64,000 bases of DNA, from the NCBI RefSeq assembly GCF_016859285.1, contig NC_053420.1:26475545-26539544 (forward strand), in the 5' to 3' direction. This document shows positions 55,701 to 64,000 of the stretch, piece by piece; the stretch's first letter is position 1, and the number at the start of each line of letters is the position of its first letter. The translations under genes and the position numbers were made by a program. Under the pieces are notes generated by a model. It saw only the letters and a list, made by a program, of their open reading frames with translations, searched no databases and was not told where the DNA came from. The stretch comes from Xiphias gladius (taxonomy: Eukaryota; Chordata; Actinopteri; Istiophoriformes; Xiphiidae).

Positions 55701-58700
55701 TGCTAATATCTTTTATTATTTGTAGAAAAACAACTTCTCATGACTGGGATCAAGTGTACAAAGAGGGCAAAACTACGTTCCGGCTTCCCAAGGAGTGCAT
55801 CACTGGACATGTTGAAGGTTTGACGTTTATGTGTTTACTGCTCAATGTCGTTATATTCACCGATTTACCATAGAGTGACAACGTGCTCTCCGGTGTGTTT
55901 ATGCCAGGCCAGACCCTGAAGATGCTGATTCGCATGAGTCAAGCCAAGAGTGTCCTAGAGATTGGGATGTTCACTGGCTACGGAGCTCTGTCCATGGCTG
56001 AAGGGCTTCCCGAGGACGGTCGCTTAGTTGCTTGCGAGTTAGAGCCATACCTCAAGGAGTTTGCTCAGCCCATTTTTGACAAGTCTCCGCATGGCAAGAA
56101 AATTACTGTCAAAACTGGATCTGCCATGGACACCCTAAAGGTGAGAGAAAAGAAAAAAACACTTTTGAAGGACTGTCAGGGAAGAACTGATTTTCCAGAG
56201 ATTCTTTAAGCGATTAAGAGGAGATAGTTACTGTGTGCTATGCTGGGTGCGTTGCATAATCGGAGCAGGCGAAGGTTAACACTGACTGTTCTTTTTTGGG
56301 TGTAATAAGTTAAACTGCGGGGCACACGGAAGGTTTTTCTAATAACCATCTGTCTCTTCCAGGAATTGGCTGCTGCAGGTGAGCAGTTCGACATGGTCTT
56401 CATTGATGCTGACAAGACGAATTACATCAACTACTACAACTTTATCCTCGACAACAATCTGCTGAGATTGCGAGGGGTCATATGTGTAGATAACTCCCTG
56501 TTCAAAGCAAAGGTTTATCTTAAGGACACCATAGATAACAACGGACTGGCGCTTCGAGAATTCAACCAGTTTGTTTCTAATGATCCCCGTGTGGAACAGG
56601 TAAGTTTCAAACCTTTTACGTGCTACTGTCTGTGTTTAACAGGTATTCCTTCTTTATGTTAACGATGTTCGCCTTCTTCAAAGGTCATTATCCCTCTCAG
56701 AGATGGCATCAGTGTTATCTGCCGGGTGTCTGTGGCCTCGGAGTGCGCAAGAACCAAGGTACTGTTTAGATTACCCCGGTGTTCTGACATGGAATCGCAC
56801 AGCTCTCGTCTTACCTGCACCAATTGGTGTCTCTTTGTAACAGCATAATTCTCACTGATCATGTCTGCTTCTGTTTGTTAGAGTAAAATAACAGACGACG
56901 AGATTTTCCGCGGGGTCAAGGGGCGCCCCATTCTTGATCGGATGCGTCTTGATGGAAAGGTAGCCTATGTGACGGGCGCGGGCCAGGGTATAGGCCGAGC
57001 ATTCGCTCACGCCCTGGGGGAGGCTGGTGCGAAGGTGGCTGTGGTAGACCTGGACATTGTTAAAGCAGAGGCAGTGGCTAAAGAGCTCTTTCTTAAAGGT
57101 ATGGCATGTATACACAACAAATGTAGACTTCAGCATGAGCTGCATATCCTCATTCTGTTCCCACCGTTTCTATATCTCAGTTTGAACTCAGGCCAGTAAA
57201 ATAGTTGAAATGAAACTGAATGTGGTGTGTTCACATAGGGAAAATGGCAGGTTTGCAACCAAAAAGAAACTCTGTATTTGATTTCCATATTGGGTGCAGG
57301 CTAGCTGTTCAAACTTGTAAAAATATTCACTTAGCCTCTATCCCAAATTCAAAATACACCAGGCTCTGAAACAGATCTACATTTTAAGTTTACTTCGACA
57401 CAGTCGCACCAGTTTTAGTATGACTCTACATTTACTTCTTGGTTTGAGAAACTAGTTGGGATGCAACTAACCATATTTTTTTTTCATAATCAATTTAATC
57501 TGCTGATTATTTTCTTGAATAATCGTTATATGTCAGACATGAGAAAACAGTGAAACATGCCGATCACAATTTCTTCCACCAAAACAACAGTCCACAACTC
57601 AAAGCTGGCTAGTTTAAAAGGAGCAAGTTCTCCCATTTTAGATGCTGGAGACATCAAAATTTACCTAAACAATAAATTGATTTTCAGAATAGCTGTTTAC
57701 TTTTCTGTCAATTTTCCCACTGTTACTCACATGCACATCAGTCAACACGTCAAAGTAAATGTAGTTTGGAGTATTCCACTGACCGAAGGGTATTTCCTTA
57801 AAAAAAATCTCCCCAAATAACTGTAAATCTAAGTGGTGCATCTGTAATTATTTAATTTCTGATATTTAGAGATGCTACAAGTGGTCATTGTAATGTTTTT
57901 CCTTCTCCTGTAATGTACACCCCCCAGCCTGGATTGTGAAATAACTCCAGAGAAAGTTAACACTGATGTATTGACATGTCATAGCTGAAATAATGCTCTT
58001 TAAAGGACTCTTTAGAGTCCTGAGGCAAACTGAAACATCTGTGAAAATCTGCACAAGTCACGACATAATGTTGACCTGCCTCTGGCTGGCAAAACAGGTC
58101 AGTCTGCCATGTCAGACACATCACACATCATACTGATGAATGGTCCTCTCAACACTGAAGCATTTATTGGCAGAAGACCAGCACATCTTGAACAAAGGCA
58201 TGAATACTTAGGGGTTTTTTTTGCACTTCCCATTTGTGCCAAATGTCATAAACTGTCATTGTGGTTTATGACCACCAGATGGCAGCATACTAAAGGATAA
58301 GATATAGTCCGCCTGTCCAAATATGTTCCATCAAATTTGATGTTTGTTCTCTCTACTTTCCTCTGAATTAAATGTCCTACATATTTTCAAAGAGAAGAAA
58401 AATACCATTCAATAGTATTTTTTTTTTTTCAAATTAGATTTCTTAAAATTTTATATTGTGTGCTTTTTATTTTTAATGTTTTTTTTTGTATATCTAATCA
58501 AAAATAAACTTCTCAAATGTCTAAAGATAGAAGTTATTCATATCATGCATTAGAAAGGGTACAGAGTGCACGTAGCGTTTTTAACAGACATCCATGTTGT
58601 TTTAATTTACTTTTTTAATTTTTTTATTTTAAATATAGGCATTAATGCCACTGCAATCGCAGCTGACATTGGCAAGTCAGAGGACGTCCAGAGGATGATG

Positions 58701-61357
58701 GACAACATTGTCTCCAAATGGGGAGCGATCCACATCGCTTGTAACAACGCTGGCATCAACATGAACTCAGCCAGCGAAGACACCAGTCTAGAGGAGTGGG
58801 ACCAAACCTTTAATGTCAACCTGAGGGGGACTTTCATGTGCTGTCAGGTATGTATCACTGGATGTAAGAGGTATAGAGTGTGTCTGCGTGCGTGCGTGCG
58901 TGTGTGTGTGTGACTGTTGCTGCCACTGAGACGGTTTATTTTTCACCTTATTGCACTAGTGTTGATGTGAAATTTACAGACTGACAAAAATACACTTGTG
59001 AATGTAGAAATAAAATTAAGGTTCAAGTTTAATTTATGTTAATTGTTTAACTCGTGAATAGTGTCATAAGAATTTTACTCTTCGTTGTTACTCTGAAAAA
59101 AGAATTTTATTTATTTTTCCCACTAGGCCCATAGGGTTTTGGAATATCAGACAGAAGAGGACAATTTTACTATATTATTTTTAAAAACTGCTTCCGGGTG
59201 CCATAAAATACAATTCACTGAACAATGACATACTCAGCTAAAATCCTGTATGGGTTGCTTTAATCTGAAGGTATCTTTGGTTCATTTTTAGGAAACTGGA
59301 ATGAATGCACATGATCAGACTAAATGTCTACAGTATGTTTAACAGACACAAAACAACAATAGACACAGAATCAGACACACTTAAAATGGATGTGATAAAG
59401 ACATTTCTTTTTTTTTTTTTTTTTTTTTCTTTTAATAGATCATAACAACTATGGGCCCCTTTTTGTAACGGTAAAGTGGTTAAACGCATACACACATAGT
59501 TAAAAAAAAAAACCCCAAAAAAAATGGAACAGATTTTCTACTATGGCACCAGGAGTTCCAAATTATTGGGACAGCCCTTTTTTCAGCTTTGTGGCAATTC
59601 TTAACATATACCAATGGGTTTTCGTTTTAAATGGCTTTAGAAATAGGAGAATTTTCTCATCCCACAAAGGAACATTTAATTCAAATTTTACCTGCAATAT
59701 TTAAAAGCAACAAATCTGGAAACATGTTGTTGATTGGCCAGCAATGATTATGCAGACTAACTGTACTGCAGGTATGATTTTAAGCCACAGAGCTACAAAG
59801 GTAAAACCAGAAGTTTCCTACTTATAAATTAGTCCTTTAGTAATGTATGCTTTTATTAAAAAATTTTAAAAATTGTGAATTTGTCCACCATTACAAGTAT
59901 TTCTGTATTTCTGTCATTTGCTAGTGAAAATATGCTGAAAGAACCAAATTGATTCTCGATGGCATATTCCTTCAGTAGTCTATCTATGTCATAAGTAGTA
60001 GAGTATGACCTAATTACTGAGGGTCCAATCAGCTTTAGCTGCTCTGCAGTTACTAAACTTGGTTCCAAATTATCTAGTTGCTGTCAGTCGTTTATATATA
60101 TGCCTCACCACGCTTTATGTGCAGCTTTAAAATCTACTCAGGTGCACCGAATGTTGTCTAACCATTCTATCTGTCTCCCGGGGTAAACCACATGTTTTTG
60201 TGTTGATCTGTACTCCGGCTTTTGGTAGCATATCAGTGCCATAACAAGGTGTTTAATGTGTCTCTTTCCCCGGAATCCTTGCCTTTAGGCGGCAGGTCGA
60301 GTGATGTTGAGTCAAGGATACGGCAAGATTATCAACACGGCCTCCATGGCCAGTCTCATAGGTGAGTGATGATTCTATTCCCCCACCCTCTCTCTGGAGC
60401 CCGTCCATGTCTGCTTTTAATCTCTCCATTTGGCGTGGAGAGTTAGGCTGAGAGGACGAGGGGGAGGAAGTAGAGAGTTGAATACATTTGTGCTTTACAG
60501 CCACAGTATGTGCGGGAGTACACATCACATTAAATAGTTTTTATGATCAAACAGAAAGTCGTCATATCTGACGTTAGATCATTACGGTTGTGAAGTTGAA
60601 GTAAAAAAAAAAAAAAATCTGCTTGAAGTACTTCTTGCGGTTTTCGTAGAAAACTTAAGGTGAATCTGCACATTTAAAACAGGATTAGGCAGCTTTTTCC
60701 CTTTGCAACTTTTACCTCAGTTAAACTGTTCTACAGAGATGCATCCACCCCTGCATGCAGTAAGCATAGCAGGAAATACAAAGTGTTGTGATTGCGTCTC
60801 ACTGAGCCGGTTTTGCATCATAATAAACATCCCCTCTCTGCGGAGCTGTCTGGAGGATGTGGAGGCAACCTGAGGTCCAACTTGGGAAGGGAGGGTTCCT
60901 GTGCAACGGCAAAACCTCAGCCTGTGCCTGCAGCCTTGTTTGAACAGCGGAAGACACTTTTAGAGTTTAGTGAGAGCCAAGTAAAAGCCTTGTAATTTGC
61001 AGCACCGGTGTAATATTCCTCCTCCAACAGGTTCCTCCAGAGGAACAGCAACACTTCATCAGCAGTATAGTCAAATCGCCAGTAAACCGCTGTGCCATAT
61101 GGGCCCCAGTCCCGACTGCAGGGGCAATCTGTAAAACAGGAGCATGCTGGTAAATAGAGGCTGGCATAAAAAAATGATCAATTACTCACATTACGTACAG
61201 TCCTTCAGGAATTTACTTTATTGGTCTGGACATCTGTTGTAATATTGTCATAATGTGTAATCAGATGGGACCTGTTCTAGCCAAGTGGAAGCCCAAAAAG
61301 CAGCCGTAAATGCCCAATTAAAATGCACAATGACAGCTTTTTGTCCATCTGCTGAAT

Positions 61358-61414
<57 letters not shown>

Positions 61415-63132
61415 AGGGGGTGTTAGTGAGCGCGCACACTCACACACACAAGTTTGCGCAGCTCTACTTGTTACGACATTGCATTGAATTCCGGTCATTG
61501 TGGGCAGCCTATCCCCAGCCCTAACCTTAACCTAACCTCAATTCACACCTTACCCTCTAATCCTAACCAGAACCTCAGGAATGAGGTTTTGCCTCATTAG
61601 GACCGGGCTTTGGTCCCCATAGGGAATACTGGTCCTGACAAAGTCCGTTTTTTTAACGGGAAAAGGTCATATATTACACACACACTCTCCCGACCATCAA
61701 ACACCTTTTTTTTTTTTTTTTTTTTTTTGAAAGATGGCCTATCCAAGTTGATAGGTCACGCTCAGTTTTTTGACTGTATGATGACCTTACTGAGGGATTT
61801 GTGATTCACACACACATAACTGCAGATCTCAGCTGCATGGTAATGTACATTATCACCGTTATGGGAAAAGCATCATTTGAACTCCTTATCTGCTCAGAAG
61901 AATTCAAAACTCAAAGGTGTGCCTGATAAAGAGCATGTTTTCTTCCACTTGAAATGGGCAATAAGTAGCAGGGTGAATGTTAAAGAGGGCTTTGGAGAAT
62001 GCTCTCCTTCTGCCTCCTTTTCCGTTCTCTGGGGATTACTGCTCCTTAAGACGGCGAAAACATCAATGCAGGTTTATTTAAAGGATGAAGGCATTTTCTG
62101 AATGGTATTTTGGGGCCGTATCATCAGGTCTTGAGTGAGGATTAGTGCTGTTAGGCATTTTGAGCTGTGTTTCCTGTCCTGATAAGTCGGATTTCACCTT
62201 CAATCTGCGTGTAAGCCCTGAGCTCTGCTCCTCCTCGCCTGGTCCTCTGAGGTCCTAGCCTACCGTTATCCAGCCCTGCCCAGCCCAACCTTACCTTCTT
62301 CTGCCGTCTTGCCACACTCTCAGCTATGATGCCGTTTCCTTGCCTTTTACATCTGATTTCTTCCGCACCTTCTACCTCTGTCCTGCACATTTTCCTCCTT
62401 TTTGATCCCACAAGGTATGCAGGATGCTCCTGCCTTTTCTCCCCAGGACCGGTCCCTGCCTCTTTACAGCTGGCCGGTATTTATCATCCCGGTCTCACAC
62501 TGAAGCCATTTGGCAGTCAGATCGGCAGGTGATGAGGTTAACTACTAAAGTTGTATGTAACTTGGAGCCTTCCTTGTGATGATTAATCAACCAGCAGAAA
62601 ATGAGCCCCTGTCCCTGCATCCCATGCAGTGTGCAACATCTGTGATGGTCAAGGCAAACAAATGGCTCCCTGCCTTTGTTGCTGAGGACAGAGCATAACT
62701 GGACATTATAAGCAATTAATTTTACATGGCTGCATCCGCAGAGTCTCCTAGCAGCTAATGGAAGAGCTTTCATGTAGTATCCACAAGAAACTGCATGGGC
62801 TGCAGTATAAAAGGTACTGGTTCTTACCCGCTTTTGAGAAAGGAACTATCTTTATTCTCTTTTTTTCAGGAGTAAAAATAAAAGAGAGATTTTAATGATT
62901 TCCTGAGTATTTCTGAAGTACATACCATTATGGATGATGCAATAAATGTAATCATTGTGAATCGCTGTGCTTTGTCCATTTAGGGTAACTGATTTTCTTT
63001 GCTCTACCCTGCAGTCCCCCATCCCCAGAAGCAGCTTTCCTACAACACATCTAAGGCTGGAGTGGTCAAAATGACTCAGACTCTGGGCACTGAATGGATT
63101 GACAGAGGAGTGTGTGTCAACTGCATCTCCCC
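52743..63132 (+). CDS. MT-Ox: MT-Ox: fused O-methyltransferase / short-chain oxidoreductase, gadusol synthase (3' end off window)
   Basis: A bifunctional enzyme that turns 2-epi-5-epi-valiolone into gadusol with SAM and NAD+. Exons: 52743-52758, 55448-55637, 55726-55817, 55908-56140, 56363-56599, 56684-56758, 56882-57098, 58639-58847, 60289-60361, 63015-63132, then GTAAGT. These give 486 residues plus two bases. The methyltransferase domain (about 10-280, CCoAOMT/Methyltransf_3-like) shows [13 protein letters not shown] (115-127) and [10 protein letters not shown] (189-198). The SDR domain (from about 303) shows TGAGQGIG (312-319), Asp338 at the end of beta-2 favouring NAD(H), NNAG (389-392), catalytic Ser442, and YNTSK with Tyr457 and Lys461. 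It breaks off at NCISP, so the last part of the SDR fold is beyond 64,000. Start: a 16-nt first exon (MPAEK) in good Kozak context; Met11 in exon 2 is the alternative. Confidence 0.95.
53372..53705. mobile_element. Non-autonomous hAT-like element ('TTCCCAACC' family) in MT-Ox intron 1
   Basis: The left end CGGTGGTTTCCCAACC and the right end, read on the other strand as CAGCCGTTCCCAATC, are inverted repeats of a class very common in percomorph genomes. The flanks GTTTAGTA and GTTTAATC look like an 8-bp duplication with a few mutations. No coding capacity. Related ends occur elsewhere in the window (near 17,672, 29,115 and 11,047). Confidence 0.6.
54760..55228 (-). mobile_element. Tc1/mariner-type DNA transposon remnant in MT-Ox intron 1
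   Basis: On the minus strand an open stretch (about 55,228 to 54,875) carries the 3' part of a Tc1-like transposase: [10 protein letters not shown], then [20 protein letters not shown] and HDLNPVEHL, the hallmark block leading to the last catalytic acid. The flanking DNA on the opposite strand (54,771-54,900, TCAAGTGTCTTACTAAGGTG and onward) belongs to the same element's non-coding end. The N-terminal DNA-binding part and paired terminal repeats were not found, so this is a truncated fossil, not an active element. It lies antisense to MT-Ox. Confidence 0.75.
61361..61690. repeat. (GT)n tract plus CCTAACCTTAACC-containing repeat in MT-Ox intron 9
   Basis: A long GT tract (61361-61413) is followed by GTTAGTGAGCG, then CCCTAACCTTAACCTAACCT and GGACCGGGCTTTGGTCCCCA. 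This composite is a familiar teleost interspersed repeat. It is non-coding. Confidence 0.5.
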
Positions 63133-63500
63133 GTAAGTGCTGTCTATTCCTGGCTTTCTTCTCTTTTATGTATTTGTGTGAAAACACACTGGTCCACCTT
63201 AGAGTGTGTTAAGGGATTGAGCTGTGAAAGGAAGTGGTGATTAGTGTGTTTGCTTTCATATGAAGAGCCCCATTTGAGAATGATGCACTAATTTAAGTCC
63301 TCAAACAATGCATCAGTGCTTAATTAGATGACGTCTTGAGGGATGAATCAACCAAACACTTGCTCTAATTGTTCTATTCAATTAGGGAATCACATTTGCA
63401 ACCTCACTCCAAGTGTCGCTGCAACAATAGCGCCTTGTTTGTATCTATTTGTCTGTGAAGCTGAGCAGTGGAAAGAAAAGAGAACACAGGAAGGGCTGTA

Positions 63501-63540
<40 letters not shown>

Positions 63541-64000
63541 AAGCGGAGCATCCCTTAGCCCCAGCCATCCCTGAGCAAATCCGTCCGGTGGCACCGGGCG
63601 AGCCAGGCCCAGTCACAGCCCCAGAACAAAGCCCTCACACACGTGCCGCGCTCAGCTTTATTTATCGGCAGCTTGTTTGCTAATTTTAATTTGCAAAGAA
63701 GCAATTCTCTCTCCCCTCGCTAACTGGGTGTCTCAATGGGCTGCTGATTTCTTTGAAGTGACAGTCGGTAAATATGCATAAAAAAGGGACACAATTAGCG
63801 CTCACGAGGTTGACTGGAGCCTGATTCCATTGGCAACTTTAGCCACAGCGGTGATAAGCTGCATTATCTAGAAAATTGGCTGAGGGAAAACAGTACCTCT
63901 GATTGCCAGGAAAGGTTCCAGATAACAGGGCAGCTGAAGAGAAATATAATTGAGGTGGAATATGTTAACCAAGGTGTCACACGCTCCTTGGAAGTGCTAA
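63133..64000 (+). other. MT-Ox: MT-Ox intron 10 (start), with CNE-like sequence
   Basis: It follows the GTAAGT donor of the last visible exon. Beyond the GT tract, 63,650-63,990 is repeat-free, with TAATTTTAATTTGCAAAG and CACAATTAGCGCTCACG, the kind of homeodomain-site-rich sequence seen in conserved non-coding elements. The remaining MT-Ox exon or exons must lie to the right of the window. Confidence 0.4.
63505..63535 (+). repeat. (GT)n microsatellite in MT-Ox intron 10
   Basis: About 31 bases of GT repeat, beyond the last visible MT-Ox exon. Confidence 0.9.

Noticed and set aside
55638..55725. Extension of MT-Ox exon 2 to the GTAACT donor at 55693
   Set aside because: It would leave a 33-nt intron and put a TGA in frame in exon 3; the GTATGT donor at 55638 restores the known family sequence.
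61510..61545. CCCTAACCTTAACCTAACC as a telomere-like array
   Set aside because: Irregular spacing, a few units only, and part of a common fish interspersed repeat next to a GT tract.

Overview
The window is vertebrate nuclear DNA, most likely from a spiny-rayed (percomorph) teleost. The reasons are spliceosomal genes with canonical GT-AG introns, long (TG)n/(CA)n tracts, many interspersed repeats of kinds common in percomorph genomes, and the fish-specific gene set. The species cannot be fixed from sequence alone. No bacterial operons, tRNA, rRNA or CRISPR arrays were seen.

Layout. (1) Positions 1-21,090 hold no gene I recognise. The block has microsatellites, a GC/CpG-rich promoter-like island at about 6,540-7,000, and repeats. 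(2) 21,095-38,289, plus strand: mitfa, the melanocyte transcription factor. A diverged alternative exon 1B lies at 21.1-21.34 kb. The melanocyte promoter and exon 1M lie at 33.45-33.77 kb, followed by eight further coding exons. The M form reads through as 406 residues with an intact bHLH-zipper. (3) 42,347-47,132, minus strand: eevs, 2-epi-5-epi-valiolone synthase, five coding exons, 455 residues, convergent with mitfa. (4) 52,743 to beyond the right edge, plus strand: MT-Ox, a fused O-methyltransferase/short-chain oxidoreductase. Ten coding exons (486 residues) are visible and the C-terminus is off the window. eevs and MT-Ox are divergent, with 5.6 kb between their start codons.

How the genes work together. 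By established work on fish gadusol biosynthesis, EEVS cyclises sedoheptulose 7-phosphate to 2-epi-5-epi-valiolone, and MT-Ox methylates and oxidises that to gadusol, a UV-absorbing antioxidant sunscreen. The window therefore holds a two-gene metabolic cluster beside the master regulator of pigment cells. The cluster beside mitf is already described in fishes. What looks new here is in the details: E-box pairs at the eevs promoter, an octamer/CCAAT pair upstream of MT-Ox, the decaying exon 1B of mitfa, a frame-preserving cassette exon next to the basic region, and several datable transposon insertions (a hAT-like element with perfect 8-bp duplications, a probable solo LTR in an eevs intron, a Tc1/mariner relic in an MT-Ox intron).
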